Shown piece by piece: positions 20,801 through 32,724 of a DNA stretch of 64,000 bases. The stretch covers positions 620,001-684,000 of the forward strand of contig JARGXX010000022.1 of NCBI GenBank assembly GCA_030374765.1. Direction: 5' to 3'. Made by a program: the position numbers and the translations under genes. The DNA is from Agarophyton chilense. Its lineage: Eukaryota; Rhodophyta; Florideophyceae; Gracilariales; Gracilariaceae. The stretch's first letter is position 1, and each line of letters opens with the position of its first letter. The notes under the pieces were generated by a model, which ran no database searches, was not told the origin of the DNA, and saw only the letters and a program-made list of their open reading frames with translations.

Positions 20801-21595
20801 TCAACAGTAGGTTAACAGGTTCCACTGTGCGAGCAAAAATCTTAAATGTGTTTGCCCTGGCCTCTGATTGTAAGAATAGACTTCAGAATAGGCCTCTATT
20901 ATAACCTCATCAGTGGCATAGGTTTCCAAGAAGAAATTGACCACTTCTAGGTATGATTCCGACACCTCCATATCATCATCATTCACTGCTAAGTTATTTC
21001 CGCGGATCTTATCTTGCAGCAATTTGTACGCTTTTTTCTGAAAGATACAAATAGAATATTTACATGGCTGCACCTTTGAAAAAACATTTTGGTCACATGC
21101 TATCTTGAGTTTTTGTTGAAACTCGACTACCGCAATAGACTTTTTACCAGAAAAAATTGTCTGCCCTATTTTGAAGCTGAGTTTTTTATAGTGCTTCGAA
21201 ACTTTCTGAGCAACCTCTTGGATGTATTCAGAATAAACATTTCTCAACCAAAAGGTTTTGTAGTCAACTGCTTTGAAGAACATATCGTTCACAGATTGGT
21301 GCGCCTTCAGGGCCGATTCTGTACTTGATACTGATTAAGACAACTCATCACGTCGTTTTCTACCTTCACGGTTCTTTTTTGACAACTTCTTCGTCGATCT
21401 GTTCAGTTTTTTTATTCTCTTACCTATACGGTCATCATCCAACGATGAAATCGAAACTGGAGGAGGGAGAGCCGAGTTCTGAATCATATGCTTGATTATT
21501 TCTCCTATTTGCCCTCCAGTTCTTGCCTTTATGGTTTCTTCGCCGCCCATCCAGCGAGTAAGACGAATCGTCCTTGGAATGAACTCCATGGGCAC
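20801..21595 (-). pseudogene. Gag of relic B, interrupted by one in-frame stop
   Basis: Frames 21595-21335 and 21292-20801 are the same frame, separated by a TAA and an open linker, and together span about 264 codons. The C-terminal half (VVNFFLETYATDEVIIEAYS followed by YNQRPGQTHLRFLLAQWN) matches the end of gypsy capsid domains ('FL..YAT...I.EA......RQ.PG.T...F...L'). The N-terminal part is Arg/Lys-rich. Apart from the stop this is the best preserved part of relic B. Confidence 0.65.
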
Positions 21596-21899
21596 CCTTT
21601 TGAAAAATACCAGCGATAAGTGGGGGATAAATATCTTGAGAATCTATTTAACCCGGATTTCTTGACTCTGCCTCGAATCATGCTTGTTCTCACTACCAGT
21701 GGGCAAAAGCCTGGGATGGGTGATTTTTCCCATTAAGAACCCATGTGATACGCACGAGTTCATAACAACCTGATTAGGTCGAGGCTCTCGAGACTCTTCG
21801 AATCTCTCAGAAACCCGAAGGTCTTGCACAGCGCAGTAAACATGCTTTCTAGCATCTGGAAGCAGATACTTTTTCACCAATTCAAATATCTTTCCGGAT

Positions 21900-22469
21900 A
21901 GCTACATATTTACTCGGTCAAGCACGATCCGTACTAAAGCATCCAAGTACATTGAAGGCGGAATCATTCGGGTGTCTGACTTCTACTTTAAGGTTATTCT
22001 AACCTCTACCACGATGGTGAAGAGTGATAAACTCTCTTTTCCATCTGAGGGCTTAACTTCTTCACCGCGACCACAAGTGATAGTTGCCTTTGAGATTCCG
22101 TTACTAGAGGCACCAGAGGTTTATGTACCATCACGAGGTTGTTCAGAGGTTTCCGAAGCAGTTCTTCCGGGTTATCTGGACTCGGTGGGGTTGATGAGGC
22201 TCTTCTCAAGCCTTTGTGGCTTGATGGGATGCTTCATCCACTCGTATTCGGTTTATTATGGTCCATATTTGATAAAAAGCGGTGTCTTGCCTTGCTTTCG
22301 GGGAGTTCTTGAAGCAAAATAGATGTAAAACACTGAAATCTTTTTGTAAATGTTGTTGGAACCGTGAAAATACGACAAAACCTAGAAAAACTTTCAAAGT
22401 TGGGAGACTAATCTGTCGTGAACTCACTCAAACTGTTTGCTATGGTGTTGTCTTCGAGTGCACGCGAGG
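21900..22469. other. No recognisable gene
   Basis: Overlapping short frames on both strands. This may contain the worn 5' part of relic B, but no LTR was recognised. Confidence 0.35.
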
Positions 22470-22930
22470 GCTGAGCAGTAGAAATTAGACGTAAAAAACA
22501 TGAATGGTAACGAAGCACCCCAAAACTCACAGAGAGAAGCGGCAGGGAAACTAGCTTATTTCGAGTTGATATTTGGTAGTAGGCGTCGACCCGCGGTAAA
22601 ATTTATATGGTGAATGGAAAGCGATTGCTCAAAAGTTATAGTTGTAGCCGTTCTTGTGTCTGTATGTATCAGTCTAACTTGAGAGAGGTGGAGTTCTCTA
22701 TGTGTAGTAGACCGCACTCTACAGATCACCAGGGAGAGGCCATCACGCCATGGTCCTTGACCTAACGTCCAAGACCTGGCCAACACTGGCTACAGTGCCC
22801 GGTGACAACTCAACTACTGTACTAAATTAAACTCATATTATAATTAAAAATTACTAAATCAGAAGGTATAGGTAAACACTCCACGTTTCTGTTAACCCTC
22901 AGACAGTAGATAGCCCAAAGCCTTCTACAC
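22470..22930 (-). repeat. Dispersed repeat 'A', copy 1
   Basis: About 460 bp aligns with 40010-40490 in the same orientation at roughly two-thirds identity by eye. Shared anchors include cgatggtaac-like text at the left, gtaggcgtcgac, cctggccaacactggctaca and actcaactactgtacta. The last also occurs in the 140-bp copia LTRs (actcaactactgtaatta), so the family may be copia-related solo LTR or internal sequence. True ends were not found. Confidence 0.6.
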
Positions 22931-24639
22931 GATTGATACCAAACACCCTTACGCGGAAACCTCTAACAAAAATAATTTTGCCACTACAAGACATTCTTCG
23001 TGGTGCTTAGAGCTGGATATGAACCATAAAATAAGATTGACATTCATGGCCGGTTCTAAGATGCGCCATGACGTTTCTAAGTAAGCTCGATTAAACTTTG
23101 TTTCAATGAAAATTGGTCCTTGTTGTTTCTAAAATAGTTGCTTTCTTCGGCTTACATCGCAGCCCACGTTTCAGCTGGAAAATTTCCATTGTATGCAAAT
23201 TCTGCTGCAAAAAAGGCAATTTTTATATACAGTCCAACCTTGATATAAGGATGTTGGGTAACAAGGATATTACCCTTACCAGGATTTGAGCACCGGCGGC
23301 GGCTCATATTGTTCGCTTTTGTCCCTAGAAACGGCATGTCTAGGGATATGGATAGACGAACACGCTTTTCAAGAGAAATGAGACGTGGCCAAAAAAATGC
23401 CAGAAAACCAAGTTGGGGTTCTTGACAGAAAGATAAAACAATCAAATATATACTCTCCAGGCCTCTCGACTCTATTTGTTAACGACTCTATTGGGGTCAT
23501 GCCGGGCCAATCGCGCCATGACCCAAAGTTGAACGGCACCCATAGTGGAGACTGGAACTCTGATTTTTTGCACGGATATATGTTCAGTCTCTTTTCTCAT
23601 AGCAAGCAGATGCAAATTACAGTTTTTTGGTTTAAATGACTAGAATACCATTCAGTGCTCTTATGTTGGTTAAAGCATAATGCTTAGCGCTTTCTGCGCT
23701 GTTCTTTAGACAATAACTTTAGGACCTCGTCTCTTCAAATTCCCCCATTCCCCTCGTGTTCTACTGTCGTTCAGTGTAAGAAGTACGGCGCACAGTCCTC
23801 ATCGCAGTGTGCGTGGCGTGGCGTCCGTCGCTGTCTCTCCTTGTTGGAAATCGAAACGCAACTGACATATCATTCGTTGGTGTCTTCGCTGCTTGGCGTC
23901 TTTTCAATGCCTTAGACCACGGGCGCAGCTTCAAACCTGGACACCCAATTTCCCTGTTCCTTCTCACTCTTCTGCTGGTAACATTAGACCCTACGTGTTT
24001 ATCCGCGTCCGGTTGTAGAAACATCACGTTGTTAATTTTTCTTTTCGTCTTTCAAACCAAAGAAAAATACGGAGCAGAGAGATAGGTGAGGATAAACATG
24101 GTAAAAGTGCAAATGCCATAATGCATGCGTTTGACGATGATTATATTGCCCAGTTTCTATTAGTTGTTCACCTTGTGTAGGCTGCAAACCGTCAAACTGA
24201 AGAAGAGACTGACATTATTCCCCATAGAGAGCAAGAAGAGAATTCTTTGCCATAAAATAATCAGTATGCTGATCATGTTTTCATCCTGCTCTATCCAAAA
24301 CAAGTCCGTCCAGCAGGACTACGCAGAAAAGCTCCAGCAACTACTTCAATTCCAAAACGATGAAGTTAAACAATATGCGCTGAGTTGCACTTGTAAAAAA
24401 CTAACTGTTACCTTTAAATCTACTGGAGCACTTTTTTCAGGTTTTTGGTTATCCTGCTGTTTACGCCAACCAAAAGACTGACACTAGAAGCCAGACTCCC
24501 ATTTGTTTCGAAACGTACATCTCAATTAGGCTCCCATTGTAACAATTGTCACCAAAAAGAATACCAATCTATGAACGTTACATAATCTTTGTCATCAGGT
24601 AGACACACTTTCGTTACCAACCTCTACTTTCCGCCGAGA
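22931..24639. other. No recognisable gene
   Basis: Several short open stretches occur. One (24164-24481, +) has a coding-like helix (DYAEKLQQLLQFQNDEVKQY) just upstream of the pogo-like relic, but has no known domain. Confidence 0.35.
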
Positions 24640-25990
24640 TGTTTCTATGAACGGAAACATCTCAGCAGCATCTCAGCAGCAGATGTATGTATATTTGAAC
24701 AGTAATGGATTCCACATTGAAAAAAGCTGCATTTGGAAGTGGCCGCTGCTCAAGAAGGAAGTGTTTTTCTCTAAACAATTCGCAGCGAAATTTCCCTTTC
24801 TTTTGCTAAAAAAGCTTTACAGTCTCTGGCTCACAATCCTGCAGAAGCAAGAAAGCATTAGTGAGTAACGTCTCCGTGTCACTAAGGTCTACCCAATGAT
24901 GAAGTCATTGTCGCTTTATGGGCTAAGGAACAGTTCAAATTATCAAAATCTCCAGGGCAAGAAACAACACCTTGCATTCTGAGTCATGAAGAGGTGTTGA
25001 GTTCAACTACGAATCGAGTTTGTCTGCGAACCGGAATGTTCCCATCTTTTGAGAGAGCACTGTTTGAGTGCATAGCTGCACAGTTTGGGGCTCACAGAGC
25101 TACAAATAAACCAATGATTACTGAAGCTGAGAGAAAAACTAATGCTTGCAATGAATGAACATGTTGCAGTAGGAAAAAATCACGTTGCCCTTGAGTAAGG
25201 CTTGGCTTCAAAGTTTAAAGCCCGTACATGTCCTACATGTCCTAACAACTATAGGGAAAGAGGGGGTGTAGAAGGAGAAGCTATGACAAGAAAACTGCCA
25301 AACTTGCGTAATCTAGTTGATTCGTACCGTCCTGAATATCGGTTCAATGTCGATGGGTTGGGCTTGTTCTACTGAAGTGTGCCTGATCGCAGAATAACTC
25401 TATCCAGACTACCAGGTAGAAAAATTGACAAAAAAGACTAACATACCTGCTTTCCTGTAATTCTGACGGTTCAGAGCGTCTTCCGCTACTGGTACTTTGC
25501 AAAGCAAAGAAACCGCGGTGCTTTAGGAACAGACCATAAAAGAAACATGGTTTTCAATACTTTAACAACAAGAAAGGTTCGATGAACTCAAAAATATTTC
25601 GCCACTGGCCAAGGGCGTTTTCGGGCTACATTCGGAGATGTTCCAGACAGCGGATATTTATTTTACTGGCAGACAACGCTAGTTACCAGGGCATGGTGGA
25701 GAGCTTACCATCGTACCAAGACATTCTTGTTCACTTCCTACCACCCGAATACAACATCCATGTTAGAACCGTTGGATGCCGGTTTCATTGCAAGTCTGAA
25801 TGTACAGAAGGTTTCAATACCAAAGAACCCTGGACAACAATGACATTGATTTACCAAACCCATATTATGCAGAGCAGTTGAAAGCAATGAAAACAATGGA
25901 AAAAGTTTGGAGAAAACTTCCTAATAAGGTCATTGTAGTTTAGTGAGAAATACTGATGAGGTAGTTATGCCACATGGTGGACCTGTATGG
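24640..25990 (+). pseudogene. pogo/Tigger-like DDE transposase remnant
   Basis: Cut-and-paste transposase in several frames on the + strand. NDEVIVALWAKEQF (about 24896) and FPSFERALFECIAAQFG (about 25041) resemble the CENP-B-type DNA-binding part. RFNVDGLGLFY (about 25343) carries the first catalytic Asp. CNSDGSERLPLLVLCKAKKP (about 25458) is the most typical phrase of the DDE_1 family. ILLADNASYQG (about 25662) holds the second Asp and EPLDAGFIASLN (about 25768) the third, after a frameshift. Stops and shifts make it inactive. TIRs were not identified. Confidence 0.72.
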
Positions 25991-26515
25991 TTTCCTGCAT
26001 GCGCCGTGTACTACGATGGTTTATTTGGCAATTAGCTTCGCTTTCGCTAATTTAGTATTATTTAGAGAATAGTAAGTAGATAGGGAGGCGTTTCTTAAGT
26101 GCATCTCCTGGCGGTCACGTGGCGAAGAGCGCAACCGCAAGTCGGGTGGCTGGTGAGATACATCTTCAACAAGCAAGGCCACCCCTGTCATGATTGTAAA
26201 TACAAGCACCTACTAGACAACTTTTAACCCTTTTCGTTTCTACAGTTGACCGTAAAGGTAATCTTAGTGTCTTTAGGGTTTTCCGGACCTGCGAGTGCTG
26301 TGCATCATTGTGTACCAGCGTGGTTTCAATAAGGCCTCCGTTTCTGCTGCATCCTTCGGTGGCTGGGGCTGCCACATCTTACAGGTATCCTCTATCTTCT
26401 CCTCCTAGGTCGCGCACGTCTCGGGCTCCTTAAAACCGTGAGGTCTTACACCCCATCGCAAATATTTTTGTATAACACCACTGTTACTCAGAATTGCTGG
26501 TGTCAAACATAAATT
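25991..26515. other. No recognisable gene
   Basis: Short frames only, with no domain seen. The following ORF begins at 26516. Confidence 0.4.
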
Positions 26516-26941
26516 ATGTCAGGTGTCAAAATTAAAAAGCGTGTTTCGGATGAAGAACAAAATATTGCGGAACAGCTTGTCGCATTTGTCAATCAGCTCG
26601 ACCAATTTTCTAGAACTAAAAAGATTACTGTGGAATCACAACTAAATGTTACGGAAGAAGACGATGTGGTAGCAGTGCAAAGTATTGAGCAAATTGAGTC
26701 GGCCAATTCGCAGACAAATGCAAGATTCGTTGAAGATCAAAATGTTGATGATCCTCTTGAATCTCTTTCACTACAGGACAAAACGGATGCCTGGACATTG
26801 GCTAGGTTTATAGTCGAACGCTATCGGCACGCCAATCAGGATATTAAAAGCTTATTGCGAACGTCATATCAAGCTCTGAAAGACAGAAAGTTTTATTCAA
26901 TGCGCCAGGATAGACTGACATCATTATTATCAAGCAAATAA
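26516..26941 (+). CDS. Hypothetical protein, 141 aa
   Basis: An uninterrupted ATG-started ORF of 141 codons in otherwise decayed sequence. The product is acidic and helix-rich (IAEQLVAFVNQLDQFSR near 17-33; TLARFIVERYRHANQDIKSL near 93-112) with a basic end (RQDRLTSLLSSK). It has no signal peptide, membrane segment or Cys/His motif. I do not recognise the family. Coding-looking frames on the same strand follow at 28.2-29.9 kb, so this could be the intact first part of a larger decayed locus, or a small independent gene. Confidence 0.42.
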   Translation: MSGVKIKKRVSDEEQNIAEQLVAFVNQLDQFSRTKKITVESQLNVTEEDDVVAVQSIEQIESANSQTNARFVEDQNVDDPLESLSLQDKTDAWTLARFIVERYRHANQDIKSLLRTSYQALKDRKFYSMRQDRLTSLLSSK

Positions 26942-28236
26942 ATTGTCATAAACGATTTAGAGACGTTGGTTTTGATAAAGATTGCTGATTGAGTTGACTC
27001 TTAGGCCGATGTCGTCTAAAACACTGAAACTGTTTTTGTTCTTGAACGAGATCGACATTTACAACTACCGTTCATACATTTGAATGGTAACGTTAACCAT
27101 CGTAGACATATGGAATTGGATGTTTGGAGGCATGAGAGCTTATAATCGCTTTAGATATGCTTGGGATCAATGAATCAGCGTCTCATTGACGCCGTCATTG
27201 GCGTTTATGTTTTCTTTCAGCTTTGGCATTGACACTTTTTTCCCTTGGCCTTTTTATTCGCTATATTCTCTTCGACTTACAGGTATATGTATTCGTGTAA
27301 CGCACCGCATTATTCTACCAAAATTTGAATGTACTGATTCTTCCAAACAGGTTTTGGGCCTCGTCAAAGTGTTGGAGTGAGGCCATTCCGATTATGTTTG
27401 TGTTGCGCCAACGTTCTACAACCATATTGTAAATGATGATACAAAGCTTCATAGCATGAGCAATGTGGTCTCCTTACATGAGCCGCGCTAAGAGTCACAA
27501 AATGCGTAACCTCACAAGTAGAACACCAAACTTTCTTCTGATATACTTTCGAACTGATTACTGTGCAGCTGCAAAGGCCTTCACTTTTTAGTAGTGCTCT
27601 CGCAGAGAGATTTATGGAATAATTTCTAGTCCAGGTAGAAATATTCAGCAATATAATTTGTCAAAATGCGTTGTGTACCAAAACAATCCATGAATTAATT
27701 ATTAGGTTAACTCACCAGCCAGAATAGCTTTTTCCACCGTCGGAAAATAGTCTGGCACGCCACCATAGTTAATTAAACCAGGGCTACCACAAATGCGTTG
27801 CACATGCTGAGCTCATTATCAGATATAGGGTCTGTCGAAACTGGCGTGAACAATAGCGCGACGACCAATTCGAAGCAATTGACTAGCTGCAACCGAACAA
27901 ACGTGATACTCTGTGACTACGATACAAGTAAGTTCATGTGCCCCAGAGCTTAAACCCAAACTTGACAATCGTGGTGCTTCCTGCCCTTTTCCAGTTCCTT
28001 ACAGATACACTTGTCTTTCAAATATTGATGTGAAAATTATGTAGATAGCTTATCTGAAAAGATTTGAAGTTTTAAACCGAGATTTACCAAATTGAATTCC
28101 GCTTGTCTTACAGTACATCAATATTCAATATTGCTGGCAGACGCTTGAAAACCTATATTGTTCTACACTTTGTAAATCTGCCAAAACCTGTGCTCTCCTT
28201 CGTCCCTGTTCTCCCTCGAAGTCTGATTGTACGGCA
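26942..28236. other. No recognisable gene
   Basis: One - strand stretch (27364-27651) has a Cys/His-rich segment (WCSTCEVTHF, then HCSCYEALYHH) that could be a worn zinc-binding motif. Nothing else stands out. Confidence 0.3.
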
Positions 28237-29939
28237 GTGTCGTCGAATCTTATTTTCATGAAACCACAGCAAAACTCTCAATCTTCAAGCGCTTTGCGGG
28301 GCGTTCAAAGAAGTAATGTTGCCACAGTTTCGCTTTTTGCGGAATCGCAAGCGTATCAGCAACTAACACAAATATCTACGGCTAGTAATGCTTTTTACAG
28401 GGCCTCTCATGTGTCGCCCTTCTCCCAACCAACAACTCCACAATCGGCGAAGACTGTATCTACCTACAAGGAACCGTCAAGGACAGAATAAGGCCGGCTA
28501 AAAAGGCTTCATTCTTTTCTATTAGCAAAGAAAGTAAAGGATTTGAAGCGGTATTTGAACGGATGGAACTTAATCATTCGAAACAAGACTAAGGCGGAAC
28601 TTTTCTCGCATCCTCTGCTTTTCGTACATACGGAAAACTTCAGAGAGGCAACGATTCCACACCGCGCCTGTTGTAACCAAGAGCTAAAAGAGTCTTTTAG
28701 TTATGAAAATGAAGCTCTAAATAATTGCAGCTTGTTTAGGGAACTCCAAAATGTCAAAGATGTAATGGAAATCTCTATTTAACCGATAAGCGACTTATAT
28801 CAGAAGCCATTTTTCGCCGAAGGAAGTTGCTTGGAACAGGAAAGAAGATAGGAAGCCCCTTTATGGGGAAGCAAAACAGGCCAAAGCCGCCCCCAACTTT
28901 TACGTTGAACCAAATCGCTCGTTTGTGCGTCTTTTTACGTGGCGACGAACAGCCGACAAGTGCTTTGAATTCGTCTGTGGGCAAAACACTGGGGCCTGCC
29001 GAATTAGAATGCGGTGTTGCGAGAAATTCCTATAAGAAGGTGGTAGAATTGATTTTTAACGATAACAAAGTGGATTCTAAGGAAGACTTCGGTGTAAGGC
29101 TGGAAGAGAATATTTCTAAATGAAGACCTATTAGCTTCCGAGATGCAGTAATTTTGAAGAATTAGTTCAATAGAACAAAGAAATTGTTTACAATAATAAT
29201 AATAATAAATTGGTCTAAGTATGGGCAGAATGACGTGCCAAGGATAAACAAGTTTCTCGAGATGAAGGTGAATGGGAAGTCTACAGTCGAATCAAAGCGT
29301 GCATTGGTATTTTTACATGTTTTTCGAATTGAGACGCTTTATGAAGTAAAAGATCTTGCGGCAAATTCGGTGAAGCCAATTGAAAAAGATGAAGAAGGGT
29401 TCGAGAGATGGACGTTAGGAGATGATCAACAAGTTTCACCGGCGTTAAAAAAAAATTTCTGGAAAACTTAGTAGCAGTAGCATTCGGCAGATCGATGAAA
29501 GTGTCAAAGAAGATCGACTATACTCACCGTAATATACAGGAACCGAATCAGAACCTACGGGAGCATCTTGCACATGAAAGGAAGGTGGCTGCATGGTCGA
29601 AGAGGAGAAAGAAAGATGTTTTAATGGATGAGATGGAGAGAAAGGTTAATTTCCGACAGTACTTGACTGAAAATTCGAGTCAAACAAAGCGAGAGCGAGA
29701 CTTAAATGACGCAGAGCTTCTGCATATACTGTAAGAGAATCATGGAAGGTTTTTTAAGAAATGTAAGCGTTTCTGTGAAGAGAAGGGAGAGCACCAGAGA
29801 GATGCATCTTTATTTTTCTACTGATACTTCGAAATGGTTTGGAAAGACAATTATAGTCGGTCTTACCTTTAATGCTCTCGTTTGTTCATTTTTGGGATTT
29901 AATTTATGTATATTTAAGTTACACATACCAGCTTGACAT
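28237..29939 (+). pseudogene. Run of coding-looking frames, function unknown
   Basis: Successive + strand frames (28237-28491, 28543-28782, 28827-29123, 29184-29471, 29495-29734, 29706-29936) have protein-like composition with few gaps between them. The first is Gln/Ser-rich (QQNSQSSSALRGVQRSNVA). The third is basic (MGKQNRPKPPPTFTLNQIAR). The fifth is strongly charged and helical (RKKDVLMDEMERKVNFRQYL). The last ends in a hydrophobic stretch that could span a membrane (TIIVGLTFNALVCSFLGFN). In places a single-base shift joins neighbouring frames. I recognise no family. It could be one decayed gene of 500 or more residues or several small ones. Confidence 0.33.
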
Positions 29940-29948
29940 AAAATAGTT

Positions 29949-30245
29949 CTACTCCAATGTTTCTAGCGTACCATTTACCGCTCTTTCTCTATTAGAGGTT
30001 GCATGAACATCGCGAGCGTTCTCCCTTCCCTTGAAGCGACCTTTCATTCGAATCAAATCACCCCAGGTGCTAAGAGTATTTGGTATGCTCAACGCTTGAA
30101 ACGCCTCTGAGAACCTCTTCTTGTCGTTCTTCCGGAACTTACTGAACATTTTCAACAATTCTTCGCTGTAGTAATTTTCAAGCCAAGGCATCTTGTCGTT
30201 GAGACGCAGCGAACTGGGTAGATCTAATTCTTCCTCTGTGCCCAC
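29949..30245 (-). CDS. Hypothetical small ORF, 98 aa
   Basis: An intact 98-codon frame facing the + strand run at 28.2-29.9 kb. The product is charged and helical in its first half (PWLENYYSEELLKMFSKFRK) and basic after that (KGRFKGRENARDVH). No domain is recognised, and it may be part of a longer decayed gene. Confidence 0.28.
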   Translation of the reverse strand: MGTEEELDLPSSLRLNDKMPWLENYYSEELLKMFSKFRKNDKKRFSEAFQALSIPNTLSTWGDLIRMKGRFKGRENARDVHATSNRERAVNGTLETLE

Positions 30246-31120
30246 ATCCCATCTTCAAACATACATAATTTCAGACGCTTGTCGCACATGTTTGACAGTA
30301 GGGGTCTGTTTTGCATATTGCTTGTGAAAAGAGTATGACGGAGCGTTTAATCGTGCACAGAGCCGAATATAAAGTGTCAGGCATTATCCAATCGATATTG
30401 TGAGGCAACATTGCCAAGGCCGGGGGTTTTGTCATCGAAAAACGACTTTTTGATTACAATTGGTCCGCCTTTTATATTTGTATTTCCATTATCAATGACG
30501 ATATCGCTGGTAAATTCTTTCTTGTATTCGGGGAGCACATGAATGTTAGGGATATAACTCTGTTCATGAACGATACTGTTCAGTATTTCTACCGTATTGA
30601 TTTAATGCCATCTTTTTGACCGAATAGCGTTGGGACAGTCCAACTGCCAATCTCTGTCAATATTGTGGTCGTTTTTGCTCACGAATGGAGAGAATACGTT
30701 TACCATTTGATCGTCTTTTATTCACACTGTTTCCCTTGTAGTAATGTCTTTATTTCGTCTTATAGGCTTCCAAGAATACGATGTCAAATTGTCGCTTTTA
30801 GTCAACCCGATCTACTACGGCCTTGCGAGCGTATGATTCCATCAAGATTAATTCGTCTCCGTGTTTTTCTCGGGCAAAGCATGATCGTGCTACAGCAGCA
30901 GTTCTGGTATCAGCCTCAGTGGTAATGTCATAAGCACATAAGCCATCATCAGCTCGAGCGCTTTTTTTAGATCATCTCGTCTTGCAGAAATTCCAAAAGC
31001 GAATTCTTAATTCAGAAGGTTATTCACACCATACTCTCTCCTTTCGTGTCAAATGTATCCCCTCTATAGTTCCCGTGATGGCACAAGCCTCTTTGGCAAC
31101 CATTCGATTGCCCCGTCATC
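30246..31120. other. No recognisable gene
   Basis: Only short frames with no domain. The expected C-terminal part of the phosphatase-like relic upstream on the - strand could not be found here. Confidence 0.35.
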
Positions 31121-31730
31121 TCAGATAATCCAACCATCTCGTTTCTCATCTTCAACTTCACAATACACTGCTTCTGTCATACCCATAGCAACATAGGAAA
31201 TATTCAAGGCTCCACTACCCAACCGTCCAACCCCATGAACACCCGCAACAAGCAATCGCTCATTGGGCCCCAGCATCTTTTTCGGACTTTCATCCCTGAT
31301 ATATACCCATTTCGTTAGAATTACTGCATCCCTCAACTTCTTGGTGTTCGAACAGGCTAGTTTTCTCCCGTTCAGAAACAAACCTTTTGCATGCACTCCA
31401 TGAAATATGTCGCGGGAGTAAGGGTTGTAAATAACATCCAGCTCAACATTTTTGTCTCTGGCATGAGCAATGCACACTTCAAAGTGCAGAACAACGTGCA
31501 TAAAATTGTTTATAACATCGATAGCATCAACATCCCAAGTTGGTTTTGTATCAAGTGGCGCATAGGACTACTTTTCTTCTTCCCCAATCCATCAATGGTG
31601 CGGATATGCTTTGCGGAGGGCAGAAAATACATGCGCTTTGCAAGCATGATCTGCTGTCGTAACCAAATCGCTCTCATTCGTTTTGATAAACGATGCGGAA
31701 ATTGTGATATTGTCGATTATCAAATGCTCT
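31121..31730 (-). pseudogene. Inositol monophosphatase-family pseudogene
   Basis: The frame reads KTNESDLVTTADHACKAHVF, a stop, WIGEEEK, a stop, then TWDVDAIDVINNFMHVV and, after that, VIYNPYSRDIFHGVHAKGLF and HGVGRLGSGALNISYVAMGM. These match in order the IMPase-family blocks 'K.D.DLVT.AD', '.GEE', 'WIVDPIDGT.NF.H', 'GVIYNP...E.F.A..G.GA..NG' and 'RR.GSAALDL.YVA.G'. The metal-binding DPIDGT block reads DAIDVI, so Gly-Thr is lost, and TGA and TAG stops interrupt the N-terminal part. The C-terminal 'WD.AAG' block is absent. Family members dephosphorylate inositol phosphates or related substrates with Mg2+; this copy cannot. Confidence 0.68.
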
Positions 31731-31859
31731 AACAAAAATACCAAGAGCCGTAGGGATAATTATTTCGTTAGCAGAAAACACAGGCAACGTAACTGAGACG
31801 GAATGTTCAGAGAACGTTGCTGCGCAGAATTCAGTCGCCACACCCCCATAGTTGGACGC

Positions 31860-32724
31860 GTCGGTCCTTAGAACCTGTGAAAACCGCGCGCCCGCTAGGA
31901 CTGAACTCAACTCCTGGTGCCATTAGAACATCTTCTCGTTGTTTGAAGATATGCACTTCTGCATGCCCGTGCCAAATAAGAATTTGACTTGTACATGATG
32001 CTAACGCAACCTAGTCCCCGCTAGAATTGAAAGGGAAGCGATTCATATCTCCTCCGGAAACCGAGACGGAATGGAGATGGACAAGTTCTGTGAATGGAAT
32101 ATGTTTCTCATCTCCTTCGGGAAGTTTTTTGTTTTTGTAAAACTCCTCACCAATTTTAACTTCCTGTTTGTTCTTCTGACGGTTCAAAATAAAAGAGCAA
32201 AGAGACTATAGTTTGATTCTTGGAACTTATCCACCATGTGTTCAGGTAGTTCGAAAATATGGCACCACCAAAAAGTGGCGCTTTCTTTGTCTTGTCTCAT
32301 TAGCGAAGTGATACTTAATTGGTCTATAGTCTGGGCGCCCTTCTTTATGATGAAGACGCCAACATAACATTGCTCCATACTTTGATAAGGTTATCAATCC
32401 ATTCTGACCGACAAAGCGTACGATTTGACGAGACTGCGAAGACCATACAGAACTGGTGGTTCAATCCGAACTCCTGATTGCCGTTCGATAAGTATGAACA
32501 CCGTCACATGGCTTTTTGCTGCAACGGCCAGTAATCGTGAACCATTCGATCGAAGACGAGATTACTGTAAACCTTATCATTCGATTCCATGAACCAAATG
32601 TTGGAATGCAGCTGACGAGAAGCTGCCAAACCTCAACGCGGTCACCGAAAAAGGCAACGAATTTACCCCACGGCGATATAGCACACGTACGGGTTTGGAA
32701 GTTGTGAGATAGGCGTGCAATCAC
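31860..32724 (-). pseudogene. WD40-repeat-like relic
   Basis: Blade-like phrases recur on the - strand in changing frames. CAISPWGKFVAFFGDRVEVW (about 32677-32618) matches the 'SPDG..(V)A.G..D..V.VWD' pattern. Lower down are FPFNSSGD, a stop, VALASCTSQILIWHGHAEV (about 32050-31960), then GVEFSPS. It lies just upstream of the phosphatase-like pseudogene on the same strand. WD40 proteins are scaffolds and which one this was cannot be told. The match is moderate and repeat spacing is only partly preserved. Confidence 0.38.

Larger units (their letters stand above)
18028..21595 (-). mobile_element. Degraded Ty3/gypsy retroelement (relic B): gag, PR, RT, RNase H
   Basis: Reading down the - strand, gag (21595-20801), a retropepsin motif (near 19881), a pre-RT linker (19417-19154), RT (18911 to about 18170) and an RNase H fragment (to about 18028) follow in the correct order for Ty3/gypsy. 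Stops and frameshifts are spread throughout. No LTRs were identified. The integrase expected below 18028 on this strand is missing; an integrase remnant lies there in the opposite orientation instead. Confidence 0.75.

Noticed and set aside
22556-22786. A conserved small protein encoded by repeat A
   Set aside because: The frames start at TTG rather than ATG and the sequence is a dispersed repeat. Kept only as a low-interest observation.
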